DNA of 64,000 nt from Henriciella pelagia (GTDB taxonomy: Bacteria > Pseudomonadota > Alphaproteobacteria > Caulobacterales > Hyphomonadaceae): the NCBI RefSeq assembly GCF_002088945.1, contig NZ_NCSU01000007.1:434001-498000 (forward strand). The letters are read 5' to 3'. The notes beneath the pieces were generated by a model. The model did not search any database. It worked only from the letters and a program-made list of their open reading frames with translations, and was not told where the DNA came from. The position numbers were made by a program, and so were the translations under genes. Position 1 is the first letter of the stretch. Every line of letters begins with the position of its first letter. Positions 1 through 8,270 of the stretch are shown in pieces.

Positions 1-80
1 AAGTCGAACCACTGGCGGGCGACTGGTAGATATGATTGCTCCCATCGCCCCTCCCCGCGCGCGGAGAAGGTCGGGATGGG
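1..80 (-). repeat. 3'-of-gene composite repeat, copy 1 (cut by window edge)
   Basis: Read on the minus strand, downstream of the citrate synthase stop at 115, this stretch has the same order of blocks as the copies after transketolase, the 37.8 kb methyltransferase and the 40.5 kb RNA methyltransferase. The order is a GCCCCATCCCGACC-like block, a GGGGAGGGGCGATGG block, then CGCCCGCCAGTGGTTCGACTT. It is cut off by the left edge of the window. No gene is seen in 1-114. Confidence 0.6.
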
Positions 81-114
81 GCTTTCGAACGCTCGGAGGC
101 CACGGCAATGGCTC

Positions 115-1182
115 TCAAGCTATTTGCGGTACCGGGCCGGTATAGACGGACTTGGGCCGCACCAGCCGCCCTTCTTCGATCTGCTCGCAGGCATGCGCGA
201 TCCAGCCGAGGATGCGCCCCATCGCAAAGATCGCCGTGAACGCTTCGCGCGGTATGTCGAGCGCTTCGAGCAGGACCGCCGTATAGAATTCGACATTCGT
301 CTCCAGCGACCGCTCGGGATATTTCACCGCGAGTGACTTCAGGACGGCGCTTTCGATATGTTCGGCAAAGCCGATGCGTCCCGCCGTTCCGGGCAGCTGC
401 GCAACCGCCGCCTTCAGCGCGTCGGCTCGTGGGTCGCGCACGCGGTAGACCCGGTGACCAAACCCCATAAGGCGCTCCTTGCGGGCCAGCGCCGCCTCGA
501 TCCACTCTTCGGCATTCTCCGGCGCACCAATAGCGTCCAGCATGTCGAGGACCGGCCCCGGCGCGCCGCCATGCAGCGGACCTTTCAGGGCTGATAGCCC
601 GCCAAGCGCAGCCGACGTCAAGCCGGCCCGCGTGGATGCGATCACGCGCGACGCAAAGGTCGATGCGTTCAGCCCATGATCGGACACCGTCACCAGATAG
701 GCCGAAAACGCCTTCACGTCCGGCGCGGGGGCGGGCCGACCGCGCATCATGCGCAGGAAATCCTCCGCCTGACCAAGCGACGCATCCGGTGCAATGGGTT
801 CAAGCCCCTGCAATTCGCGGATTGCTGCAGCGGTAAACACTGCCGCCGCAGCTGGCAGCGCCAACGCCGTCTCCAGCGTCTCATCGTCGGCAAGCAGGCT
901 CCATCCGGTGCGCAGATAGGAGACTACCCCGACAGCCGGGCCGAATGTGCCGACATGGCTGAATGCCGCCCGGCGCGCTTCGCCAAGGGCCCGACGGACG
1001 CTGCCCGCATCGCCGGGACAATCGAGAAAGCCGTCCCAGAGCAGCGCCAGCGTCTCTTCATAGCCAAGCTCGGCCGCCAGTTTCTCGACTGGCCAGCCCC
1101 GGATGACGAGGCGGCCGGCCTTCCCGTCCACATCGGAAAGAACCGTTTCGGCAGCGACAATGTTTTCAAGTCCAGAGTCCAT
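115..1182 (-). CDS. Citrate synthase family protein with Glu at the catalytic Asp position
   Basis: A 355-residue citrate/methylcitrate synthase fold protein, expected to condense an acyl-CoA with oxaloacetate in the cytosol. Family landmarks are visible: GPLHGGA with the catalytic His at 204, GFGHRVY with the second His at 243, and the DPR arginine at 250-252. The third catalytic residue, usually Asp in an NVDFY motif, reads NVEFY here (Glu298). Length is short for a TCA citrate synthase (about 430) but normal for the small bacterial/archaeal type. The start is supported by AGGAG at 1191-1195, 8 bases from ATG. It is divergent from the HTH-fused paralogue at 1260. The family is certain; whether it is the TCA enzyme, a methylcitrate synthase or a weakly active paralogue is not. 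Confidence 0.9.
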   Translation of the reverse strand: MDSGLENIVAAETVLSDVDGKAGRLVIRGWPVEKLAAELGYEETLALLWDGFLDCPGDAGSVRRALGEARRAAFSHVGTFGPAVGVVSYLRTGWSLLADDETLETALALPAAAAVFTAAAIRELQGLEPIAPDASLGQAEDFLRMMRGRPAPAPDVKAFSAYLVTVSDHGLNASTFASRVIASTRAGLTSAALGGLSALKGPLHGGAPGPVLDMLDAIGAPENAEEWIEAALARKERLMGFGHRVYRVRDPRADALKAAVAQLPGTAGRIGFAEHIESAVLKSLAVKYPERSLETNVEFYTAVLLEALDIPREAFTAIFAMGRILGWIAHACEQIEEGRLVRPKSVYTGPVPQIA

Positions 1183-1233
1183 TGCAATTTCTCCTGTTTT
1201 TCACCGGAGATGTCTGGTAACGACTCACGAACG

Positions 1234-1257
1234 TCAATCTTGATCAATAGCATCAAT
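1234..1257. promoter_or_regulatory. Three phased TCAAT repeats between divergent citrate synthase genes
   Basis: The 77-base gap between the two divergent genes holds TCAAT at 1234-1238, 1244-1248 and 1253-1257, spaced 10 and 9 bases, with a TTGATCAA palindrome at 1240-1247. About one helical turn between units suggests a protein-binding site, possibly for the HTH domain of the adjacent fused synthase (inference). The array abuts the ATG at 1260, which has no visible ribosome-binding site. Confidence 0.3.
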
Positions 1258-1259
1258 AT

Positions 1260-2390
1260 ATGAAGTGGATTCCCCGCGATGCCGCACTGGAGCGGCTCGG
1301 CGTCAAGCCTCAGACGCTCTATGCCTATGTCAGCCGCGGTGTGATCCACTCCCGCCCGGACGAGACCGATTCGCGCATCAGCCTCTATTCAGCCGCCGAT
1401 ATCGACGCCTTCCTCAAGCGGCGCCGCACGGGCCGCAACCGCAATGCCATCGCCCGCGCCGCTATCTCATGGGGCGACCCGGTCATGGAAACCGCAATCA
1501 CCACGGTACGAGACGGGGACCTCATCTATCGCGGCAATTCCGCCATCGAACTTGCCAGCACCGCGACGCTCGAAGAGACCGCCGCCATCCTCTGGCAAGC
1601 CGACGACTTTCCTGAGGTTCCGCCCATCCTGACCGCCGTTCCCGGCGCGACCGGCAAGGCCCGCCTGCTCTCCAGCCTCGCCGCACAGGCCGCCATCGAT
1701 CCGCCCGGCTTCGGACGCGGCCATGACGCTCTCATCCATGACGGCGCGCGATTGCTCGACAACGCCTCCCACGCCATCACGCGCCAGGGCGGCCCGAACC
1801 CGTTTCATACGCGCCTTGCCCGCTTCTGGAGCCTGAACGCTGAAGGCGAGGACCTTGTCCGCCGCGCCCTCGTCCTTGTCGCCGACCATGAACTGAATGC
1901 GTCGACCTTTGCCGCGCGTATCGCCGCCTCGACCGGCGCATCGCTCGCCGCAGCGGCGCTTGCCGGGTGCGCAGCGCTGACCGGTCCCCTGCACGGCGAA
2001 GCCAGCGCCCGCGCGCTCGCCTATCTTCGCCACGCCACCGAAACCTACCCGAATACGGCGCTGGGCGCTCTTGCAGCCCGGGGCGAGCGCGTGCCAGCTG
2101 TCGGTCACCCGTTATATACAGGCGGTGACCCGCGCGCGGCCCACCTCATCGACTGGCTGTCCCCCTCACGCCTGGTGCAAGACGCGATTGATGCCGCAGA
2201 AGACGCAGCCGGACAGGCCGCCAATATCGACATGGCACTGGCTGCGCTGACCATGGAGCTGAACCTGCCCGACGATGCGCCCTTCCTGCTCTTCGCCAGC
2301 GGTCGCCTCACCGGCTGGATCGCCCATGCCATCGAACAGCTTACCTCCGGCAAGCTGATAAGGCCGCGCGCCACCTATACCGGCACCTGA
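1260..2390 (+). CDS. Citrate synthase with N-terminal helix-turn-helix domain
   Basis: A 376-residue fusion. Residues 4-54 look like a MerR/excisionase-type helix-turn-helix: the AALERLGVKPQTLYAYVSRG helix pair, then DSRISLYSAADIDAFLKRR. The remainder is a small citrate synthase. All three catalytic positions are present: GPLHGEA (His245), VGHPLY (His283) and NIDMAL (Asp324), plus the DPR arginine. HTH-fused citrate synthases are known in proteobacteria, and their DNA target is generally uncharacterised. No Shine-Dalgarno lies upstream of ATG 1260, so the mRNA may be leaderless. It could act as a metabolite-sensing autoregulator, an enzyme, or both (inference). Confidence 0.85.
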   Translation: MKWIPRDAALERLGVKPQTLYAYVSRGVIHSRPDETDSRISLYSAADIDAFLKRRRTGRNRNAIARAAISWGDPVMETAITTVRDGDLIYRGNSAIELASTATLEETAAILWQADDFPEVPPILTAVPGATGKARLLSSLAAQAAIDPPGFGRGHDALIHDGARLLDNASHAITRQGGPNPFHTRLARFWSLNAEGEDLVRRALVLVADHELNASTFAARIAASTGASLAAAALAGCAALTGPLHGEASARALAYLRHATETYPNTALGALAARGERVPAVGHPLYTGGDPRAAHLIDWLSPSRLVQDAIDAAEDAAGQAANIDMALAALTMELNLPDDAPFLLFASGRLTGWIAHAIEQLTSGKLIRPRATYTGT

Positions 2391-2601
2391 CCCCACCCCT
2401 ACCCCCCAGAAGAGAGGGGGTGGCGCGCCAGCGGCGTCGTGGTTCGACTTCGCTCACCATGTCGCCTTTTGGAAGGTCAAGGAGAGCCCGACATGGTGAG
2501 CGAAGTCGAACCATAGAGGGCGGTATTCACAAGCGTCTCAGACCGACGCCCCTCCCCCCTCTATCCTGAGCCTGTCGAAGGAGGGAGGGTCGGGGCGTGG
2601 C
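2391..2601. repeat. Face-to-face composite repeats between convergent genes (25-bp inverted repeat)
   Basis: The two convergent genes (HTH-citrate synthase and transketolase) are separated by two mirrored copies of the 3'-of-gene repeat. Their ends form a perfect 25-bp inverted repeat, 2440-2464 against 2489-2513, with core GGTTCGACTTCGCTCACC. The tkt-side copy continues to 2601 through CTGAGCCTGTCGAAGGAGGG (2565-2584) and a GGTCGGGGCGTGGC block that ends at the tkt stop codon. Such a large stem-loop may terminate or stabilise transcripts from both sides. No gene is present. Confidence 0.7.
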
Positions 2602-4569
2602 TTAGGCCAGCTTCTCCGCCAGGACGACAACCGCCTCGGACGTAATGCCGAACTTCATGTAGAGGTCCTTGTACGGCGCGCTTGCACCGAAACTGTCCAT
2701 GCCGACAAAGCCGCCATCGAAACCGATCCAGCGGTCCCAGCCAAAACGCACACCGGCCTCAACTGCAATCTTCGGCAGGTCGCCGCCCAGCGTCTCGCGC
2801 TGATAGCTCGCCGGTTGCGCTTCAAACAGCTCCATACAGGGCATGGAGACGACGCGTGCGCCAATGCCCTTGCTTTCAAGCTCGGCCTGAGCGGCCACGG
2901 CAATCTCGACCTCTGAGCCTGTCGCGATCAGCACAAGCTTCTCGTCCGCCTTTGCCGGTGAGAGCACATAAGCGCCCTTTGCCGACAGGTTCTCATCCGT
3001 ATGCGTCTTGCGGACGCTCTTCACCTTCTGACGGGTCAAGGCGATAGTCGACGGGCCATCGGCATTCTTCAGCGCCAGCTCCCAGCATTCCGCCGTCTCG
3101 ACCCCGTCCGCGGGGCGGAAGACATGCATGTTCGGCATCGCGCGCAGCGAGGCGACATGTTCGACCGGCTGGTGGGTGGGGCCATCTTCACCCAGGCCGA
3201 TGGAATCATGCGTCATCACATGGATGACACGTTCGCCCATCAGTGCGCCAAGCCGGATCGCCGCGCGTGAGTAGTCTGCAAAGACAAGGAAGGTGCCAGA
3301 ATAAGGGATGATGCCCTTGTGCAGCGCCATGCCGTTCATTGCCGCCGCCATGCCATGCTCGCGTACGCCGTAATGTACATAACGGCCCGCCCAGTTGTCC
3401 GGCGTCATCGGCTCGGTCGCCTTGGTCTTGGTGTTGTTGGAGCCTGAAAGGTCTGCCGAACCACCGACCATTTCCGGAATGGCCTTGGTCAGTTCTTCAA
3501 GCACAGCGCCAGACCATTGGCGTGTCGCCTTGTCCTCGCCGCCATCCACGACCGCTTTCTTGTGCGCCTTGACGACAGCGGCGATGTCCCCCAGCTCGCC
3601 GGCCAGCGCCTTGTCGAACTCGTCTTTCAGCTTCGACGCATCATGGCGGGCCTTCCACTCATCGTGGAGGTGCGCGGCATGCGCGCCTTCGCGCTTCCAG
3701 GCGTGCTCGATGTCTTCGGGCACGACAAACGGTTCATGGCTCCAGCCGATATTCTTGCGGATCCCGGCGATCTCGTCAGCGCCATAAGGGCCGCCATGCG
3801 CCTTGCCTGTCCCGGCAATCGTCGGCGCACCATAGCCGATGATTGTCTTGCAGGCGATCATGGCCGGCTTGTCCTGGCGCTGCGCCCATTCGAGCGCACC
3901 ATAGATCTCGCGGGTATTGTGACCGTCAATCGCCTTGGTCGCCCAGCCAGCCGCCTCGAATCGCTTCAGCTGGTCAGTACCGTCGGAAAGATCCGTCGAG
4001 CCATCGATGGTGACGGAATTGTCGTCGAACAGAACGATCAGCTTGTTGAGCTTGAGGTGTCCGGCCAACGTGATCGCTTCCTGGCTGACCCCTTCCATCA
4101 GGCAGCCATCGCCTGCAATCACCCAGGTCTTGTGATCGACGAGGTCATCGCCGAAGCGCGCATTCAGGTGACGCTCAGCCATCGCCATGCCGACGGCGGT
4201 CGCAATGCCCTGCCCCAGCGGGCCGGTTGTCGTTTCAACACCCGGCGTCACGAAATTCTCCGGATGGCCCGGCGTCTTCTGGCCGACCTGACGGAAATTG
4301 CGGATCGCATCGCGCGTCACGCTTTCATAGCCGGTGAGGTGGAGCAGCGAATAGATCAGCATCGAGCCGTGGCCCGCCGACAGGACGAACCGGTCCCGGT
4401 CCGGCCAGAACGGGTCGCGCGGATCATGCTTGAGATAATGCGTCCACAGCACGGTGGCGACATCCGCCATGCCGAGGGGCAGGCCAACATGCCCCGACTT
4501 TGCCTGTTCGACCGCATCCATCGACAGAGCGCGGATGGCGTTCGCCATGTCCTTGTGTTCAACCGCCAT
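2602..4569 (-). CDS. tkt: Transketolase
   Basis: A 655-residue thiamine diphosphate enzyme moving two-carbon ketol units between sugar phosphates in the non-oxidative pentose phosphate pathway. N-terminal landmarks are KSGHVGLPLGMADV, the HGSMLIYSLLHLTGY segment and the ThDP motif GDGCLMEG...(N), all at normal spacing. The pyrimidine-binding domain (HDSIGLGEDGPTHQPVEHVASLR) and the C-terminal domain follow. The start at 4569 (MAVEHKDMANA) is chosen over the upstream in-frame M because AGGGG sits about 6 bases before it and homologues start here. It is divergent from DUF4164-zapA, a common alphaproteobacterial arrangement. Confidence 0.96.
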   Translation of the reverse strand: MAVEHKDMANAIRALSMDAVEQAKSGHVGLPLGMADVATVLWTHYLKHDPRDPFWPDRDRFVLSAGHGSMLIYSLLHLTGYESVTRDAIRNFRQVGQKTPGHPENFVTPGVETTTGPLGQGIATAVGMAMAERHLNARFGDDLVDHKTWVIAGDGCLMEGVSQEAITLAGHLKLNKLIVLFDDNSVTIDGSTDLSDGTDQLKRFEAAGWATKAIDGHNTREIYGALEWAQRQDKPAMIACKTIIGYGAPTIAGTGKAHGGPYGADEIAGIRKNIGWSHEPFVVPEDIEHAWKREGAHAAHLHDEWKARHDASKLKDEFDKALAGELGDIAAVVKAHKKAVVDGGEDKATRQWSGAVLEELTKAIPEMVGGSADLSGSNNTKTKATEPMTPDNWAGRYVHYGVREHGMAAAMNGMALHKGIIPYSGTFLVFADYSRAAIRLGALMGERVIHVMTHDSIGLGEDGPTHQPVEHVASLRAMPNMHVFRPADGVETAECWELALKNADGPSTIALTRQKVKSVRKTHTDENLSAKGAYVLSPAKADEKLVLIATGSEVEIAVAAQAELESKGIGARVVSMPCMELFEAQPASYQRETLGGDLPKIAVEAGVRFGWDRWIGFDGGFVGMDSFGASAPYKDLYMKFGITSEAVVVLAEKLA

Positions 4570-4665
4570 GCTGATACCCCTGCTTTTTGCAACGCTTTGG
4601 ACGCCTGCAGCCTTTAATGTCAACCTGCTTGGCGAACTGGCCTGCATCCTGCTATCGGGAAAGCT

Positions 4666-4941
4666 ATGGATAAATTGAATTCTGCTGCGGAAAGTCTCGA
4701 CCGGGCGCTGTCACGCCTTGAAGGCGCGCTCGACACGCTTTTCGAGCGCGCGGGAGATCCGGGCGTCGTAAAACGCGAGCTCGCCGCCATGGTCGCCGAC
4801 CGCGCACGCCTCGCCGATGAGCTTGACGCCTCGCTCGCCCGTGAGCGGCAATTGCAGGCGCTCGCCGATGAAGCCTCCGAAGCGCTCGGCTCGGCCATCA
4901 ATGAGGTCCGCGCCGCCCTCAACCGGGAAGGGTCAAGCTGA
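4666..4941 (+). CDS. DUF4164 family coiled-coil protein
   Basis: A 91-residue, almost entirely helical protein (SLDRALSRLEGALDTLFERA, then Arg/Glu/Leu-rich heptads) matching the small DUF4164 family that lies upstream of zapA in many alphaproteobacteria. No catalytic motif is seen. Its TGA overlaps the zapA ATG by one base (TGATG at 4939-4943), so the two are probably translationally coupled. A role with ZapA or the divisome is inferred only from this context. Confidence 0.8.
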   Translation: MDKLNSAAESLDRALSRLEGALDTLFERAGDPGVVKRELAAMVADRARLADELDASLARERQLQALADEASEALGSAINEVRAALNREGSS

Positions 4942-5246
4942 TGGCCAAGGCGGACATCACCATTCGCGGCCGTGAATACGCCGTCGCCTGCGCCCCCGGA
5001 CAGGAGGCCCGCCTCGTCGAGCTCTCGCGCCGTCTCGACAAGCGCGTGCGCCAGATCGCTGATGCTGTTGGCGATATTGGAGAAGCGCGCCTGCTCCTTG
5101 TTGCCGCGCTTGCCCTGCTCGACGAACTCGACGCCGCCCGCCGCAGCACGCCCGCCGATCTCAGCCAGCAGAAGGCCGCTTCGGCGCTGTCCGATGCCGC
5201 CGCACGCATCGAAGCCCTCGCCCGGCGCGTTGAGGCCGGCCAGTGA
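4941..5246 (+). CDS. zapA: Cell division protein ZapA
   Basis: A 101-residue FtsZ-ring stabiliser. The N-terminal ADITIRGREYAVACAPGQEARLVELSRRLDKRVRQIAD globular part is followed by a coiled coil (ARLLLVAALALLDELDAAR), the typical ZapA layout in which dimers and tetramers cross-link FtsZ filaments. It is the second gene of DUF4164-zapA-glycosyltransferase. Its TGA overlaps the GTG start of the next gene by 4 bases. 6S RNA often follows zapA in this class; the overlap leaves no space for it here. Confidence 0.92.
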   Translation: MAKADITIRGREYAVACAPGQEARLVELSRRLDKRVRQIADAVGDIGEARLLLVAALALLDELDAARRSTPADLSQQKAASALSDAAARIEALARRVEAGQ

Positions 5247-6019
5247 CCCCAGACGGGCGCCCACCCGGCCAGCGCGATCTCTCGGTCCTCATCCCTTTCT
5301 TCAATGAGGAAGGAAACGTCATCCCGCTGCTCGACGAGGTGCACGAAGCGCTCGCCCATCTCGACTATGAAATCGTCTGCGTGAATGACTGCTCGGCCGA
5401 TGCGACAGGCGCCGAACTCGCGGAGGCCCAGGCCCGGCACCCGGACCGCGTCATCATCCGCACCCATGTTCGCCGCGCAGGCAAGTCTGCCGCCCTGATG
5501 ACCGGCCTTCGTGCCGTTTCAGGACGCTGGACACAGCTCATCGACGGCGATGGCCAGAATGACATTGCCGATACGAAACGCCTCTGGGCCGAAATCATCG
5601 CGCCGGGAAACACCGGCAAGCTCGGCCTCATCGCCGGCAAGCGCAACAGCCGCAATGACAGTGGCTTCAAATGGCTGCAATCGCGCGTCGCCAATGGCAT
5701 CCGCCGCTTCATGCTGCGCGATGACGCCACCGACACAGGCTGTGGCTGGAAGCTGATGCGCACGGACGCGTTTCGTGAACTGCCCTATTTTGCCAGCATG
5801 CACCGATTTCTCCCCGCACTCATCAAGCGCGCCGGATGGGAGGTGCGCGAGGAACTGGTGAACGACCGCCGCCGCTGGCATGGCAGTTCAAAATACGGCT
5901 TTCTCGGCCGCCTCGGCGCCGGCATCGCAGACCTGATTGGCATGTTCTGGCTGGTGCGCCGCGGCAAGCCCGGCATCGCCGCAGAATGGGACGATCCGCG
6001 GGCGGACGATCGGAAGTAA
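5243..6019 (+). CDS. Family 2 glycosyltransferase, polyprenyl-phosphate sugar synthase type
   Basis: A 258-residue GT-A glycosyltransferase starting with GTG inside the zapA stop (GTGA at 5243-5246). LSVLIPFFNEEGNVIPLLDEV and VNDCSADAT are the donor-binding segments. LIDGDGQND carries the DxD-like metal site. The tail has no long membrane segments, so it resembles DPM1-type dolichol/undecaprenyl-phosphate mannosyl or glucosyl transferases rather than the two-TM GtrB type. The acceptor and sugar are unknown. Coupling to zapA suggests an envelope role (inference). Confidence 0.85.
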   Translation: MTPDGRPPGQRDLSVLIPFFNEEGNVIPLLDEVHEALAHLDYEIVCVNDCSADATGAELAEAQARHPDRVIIRTHVRRAGKSAALMTGLRAVSGRWTQLIDGDGQNDIADTKRLWAEIIAPGNTGKLGLIAGKRNSRNDSGFKWLQSRVANGIRRFMLRDDATDTGCGWKLMRTDAFRELPYFASMHRFLPALIKRAGWEVREELVNDRRRWHGSSKYGFLGRLGAGIADLIGMFWLVRRGKPGIAAEWDDPRADDRK

Positions 6020-6029
6020 CGCAACCGCC

Positions 6030-6120
6030 GACACCTGCGAAGGCAGGTGTCCATGCAGCGACTCCAAACCGCAATTGATCGTTGAGAAGGCGGTCCATGA
6101 ATGCCTGCCTTCGCAGGCAT
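6030..6120. repeat. Pair of mirrored hairpins between convergent genes
   Basis: Two perfect hairpins of one type in opposite orientation: GACACCTGC/GCAGGTGTC with loop GAAG at 6030-6051, and ATGCCTGC/GCAGGCAT with loop CTTC at 6101-6120. Each sits a short way downstream of a stop codon (glycosyltransferase at 6019, deaminase at 6137 on the minus strand). They look like a REP-type pair serving as a bidirectional terminator. No U-tract follows, so simple rho-independent termination is not shown. Confidence 0.6.
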
Positions 6121-6136
6121 CTGCGGAAAACTGGTC

Positions 6137-6580
6137 TCAGTCCAGCGACGCAAAGAAGTCCCGATAGAGCGCGGCTGCCTCGTCTCCCAGAAGTCCCGTC
6201 TCGACAGCAATACCCGCCGTCTCCAGCGCGCCCTTGCCGCCTGCACCCTGCGGGTGAAGGTCCATCACCGACACGAAGACTTTCGCAACACCCGCATCGA
6301 TGAGCCGCTTCGAACAGGCATCCTCACCGGTTGAGCGTTCCCGGCAGGGCTCCAGCGTCACATAGACGATCGCGCCGGCCGCCGACTTGCCCTTCAGCCC
6401 GCCCAGCGCGAGCTGCTCGGCATGCGGACGACCGCCATCACCAGTCGCGCCCTCGCTCAGCACCTTGCCATCCAGACCCACAATCACACAGCCTACGGAC
6501 GGGTTCTTGCCCGTGCGCCCATGCTGGACCTTCGCCAGGCCGATTGCGCGGCGCATATAGGCTTCATGGTCCAGACTCAT
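6137..6580 (-). CDS. RibD-like stand-alone deaminase domain protein
   Basis: A 147-residue zinc deaminase of the cytidine/RibD fold. HAEQLAL (His and catalytic Glu) and TLEPCRERSTGEDACSKRL (two Cys ligands) are visible. It opens like RibD (DHEAYMRRAIGLAKVQHGRTGKNPSVGCVIV) but stops after the deaminase domain, with no reductase half. It may act on a riboflavin-pathway pyrimidine or another aminopyrimidine. Its ATG overlaps the purU stop (ATGA at 6577-6580), so it is the last gene of a gpmA-purU-deaminase run. Confidence 0.82.
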   Translation of the reverse strand: MSLDHEAYMRRAIGLAKVQHGRTGKNPSVGCVIVGLDGKVLSEGATGDGGRPHAEQLALGGLKGKSAAGAIVYVTLEPCRERSTGEDACSKRLIDAGVAKVFVSVMDLHPQGAGGKGALETAGIAVETGLLGDEAAALYRDFFASLD

Positions 6581-7431
6581 TCGAACACCACCGTTCTGAC
6601 GCCATTGAGGAACACACGGCCTTCGGCATGCGCGGTTACAGCCCGCGACAGCACCCTTGCTTCGATATCGCGGCCAATCTGGGCCATGCGCGCCGGGCTC
6701 ATGCGGTGGTCCACAGGGGCGACATCCTGCGCGATGATCGGGCCTTCATCGAGGTCAGCCGTCACATAGTGGGCCGACGCCCCGATCAGCTTCACGCCGC
6801 GCTTGTGCGCCTGGTGATACGGCCTTGCGCCCTTGAAGCTTGGCAGGAAGGAATGGTGGATATTGATGCAGCGGCCTGAAAGCTCCTGGCAAAGCCCATC
6901 TGACAGCACCTGCATATAGCGGGCGAGCACGACGAAATCGCTGTCCGTCTCCGCGATCAGCTCAAGCAGGCGCGCTTCGGCGTCCGGCTTGGTGTCCCGC
7001 GTCACCGGCACATGGTGAAAGGGCAGCTCATGACGCTCGGCCAGCCAGCGCGCATCCTCATGGTTTGAGACAATCGCACTGACATCGCAGCCCAGCTGGC
7101 CGCGCCGATGACGATAGAGAAGGTCATTCAGGCAATGATCGCCCTTCGACACCATGATCAGCGCCCGTGGCACGTCATCCTTGCGCCGCAGCGACCAGCT
7201 CATCTCCCGCTTCTCCGCCAGCGCACGAAAGCCCGCCTCGAAGCTCCCACGGTCAAAGCCTTCTGGCGAATCGAACTCGACCCAGACGAAAAAGCGTTCC
7301 GAATCCGGGTCGCCGAAATCCTGGCTCTCGACGACATTCAGTCCGCCGCGCGCCAGATAGCCCGCCACATCGGCGAGGATACCAATGGCGTCGGGTGCGG
7401 CCGCTCGAAGGATATAGCGTTTACCGGGCAT
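6577..7431 (-). CDS. purU: Formyltetrahydrofolate deformylase
   Basis: A 284-residue enzyme hydrolysing 10-formyl-THF to THF and formate, balancing one-carbon units for purine synthesis. An N-terminal ACT domain (YILRAAAPDAIGILADVAGYLARGG, about residues 5-80) precedes the formyltransferase-like catalytic domain with NIHHSFLPSFKGARPYHQA (Asn and His), SAHYVTADLDEGPII (catalytic Asp) and QDVAPVDH. Length matches E. coli PurU (280). It lies 6 bases downstream of the gpmA stop on the same strand and overlaps the deaminase gene by 4 bases. Confidence 0.95.
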   Translation of the reverse strand: MPGKRYILRAAAPDAIGILADVAGYLARGGLNVVESQDFGDPDSERFFVWVEFDSPEGFDRGSFEAGFRALAEKREMSWSLRRKDDVPRALIMVSKGDHCLNDLLYRHRRGQLGCDVSAIVSNHEDARWLAERHELPFHHVPVTRDTKPDAEARLLELIAETDSDFVVLARYMQVLSDGLCQELSGRCINIHHSFLPSFKGARPYHQAHKRGVKLIGASAHYVTADLDEGPIIAQDVAPVDHRMSPARMAQIGRDIEARVLSRAVTAHAEGRVFLNGVRTVVFE

Positions 7432-7437
7432 CGTCGC

Positions 7438-8151
7438 TTATGGCAGCGTTGGCAATTCGGTCGCACGCGCCTCATCGAGATAGCGCGCCCCGGTTGGCTT
7501 CAGTGAGGCATCGAGCTCGATCAGCAGCGGATTGCCGGTCGGGATCTCTACACCGGTAATCGTCTCATCCGGCACGTTGAACAGATGTTTGACCAGCGCG
7601 CGAAGCGAATTGCCATGCGCCGCGATCACGACATCCGTGCCTGATTTCAGCACCGGCGCAATATCGCTCTCCCAGAAGGGCAGCACGCGCTCCAGTGTCA
7701 GTTTAAGGCTTTCGGTCGCGGGCACATCGACGCCGTCATAGCGCGGGTCCTTGGACAGATCGAACTCGCTGCCAGCCTCCATGGGCGGCGGCGGGACATC
7801 ATAGGAGCGACGCCAGATATGAACCTGCTCGTCGCCATGTTTCTCGGCAGTCTGTTTCTTGTCGAGGCCGGTGAGGCCGCCATAATGGCGTTCATTGAGA
7901 CGCCAGTGCTTCTCCACCGGCAGCCAGACCCGGCCCATCGCCGTCAGCGACAGCCACAGCGTGCGGATGGCGCGGGTCTGCACCGAAGAGAAGGCCTGAC
8001 GCGGTTCAAAGCCGGCTGCCTTGAGAAGCTCGCCTGCCCGTTTCGCTTCGGCTTCGCCCTTTTCGGTGAGGTCGGCGTCCCACCAACCCGTGAAGCGGTT
8101 TTCGAGGTTCCACTGGCTCTGGCCGTGTCGGATCAAGGCAAGCGTCGGCAT
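7438..8151 (-). CDS. gpmA: 2,3-bisphosphoglycerate-dependent phosphoglycerate mutase
   Basis: A 237-residue cofactor-dependent mutase interconverting 3- and 2-phosphoglycerate in glycolysis/gluconeogenesis. The phosphohistidine motif [10 protein letters not shown] opens the protein. [15 protein letters not shown], the catalytic Glu region [12 protein letters not shown] and the second histidine in [13 protein letters not shown] are all present. The start is set at 8151 ([10 protein letters not shown]) as in most homologues. ATG at 8160 (MIDMPTL) is an alternative, and an upstream TTG is unlikely. Confidence 0.95.
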   Translation of the reverse strand: MPTLALIRHGQSQWNLENRFTGWWDADLTEKGEAEAKRAGELLKAAGFEPRQAFSSVQTRAIRTLWLSLTAMGRVWLPVEKHWRLNERHYGGLTGLDKKQTAEKHGDEQVHIWRRSYDVPPPPMEAGSEFDLSKDPRYDGVDVPATESLKLTLERVLPFWESDIAPVLKSGTDVVIAAHGNSLRALVKHLFNVPDETITGVEIPTGNPLLIELDASLKPTGARYLDEARATELPTLP

Positions 8152-8270
8152 ATCGATCATCCCGTGCAATTTGTTCTACAACAGCCGCCCTTAGAGCATG
8201 GCCATGCCAAATCCAAGCGCGACACAAAGCGCGCACGCAAGAAACGTGCGCTTCGACGCGCCTGTGCAAC

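Noticed and set aside
2440-2513. CRISPR or transposon ends
   Set aside because: Single mirrored pair with no spacer series and no cas or transposase gene; it fits two facing copies of the 3'-of-gene repeat.
5247-5320. 6S RNA downstream of zapA
   Set aside because: The glycosyltransferase gene overlaps zapA, leaving no intergenic space; nothing 6S-like is visible nearby.
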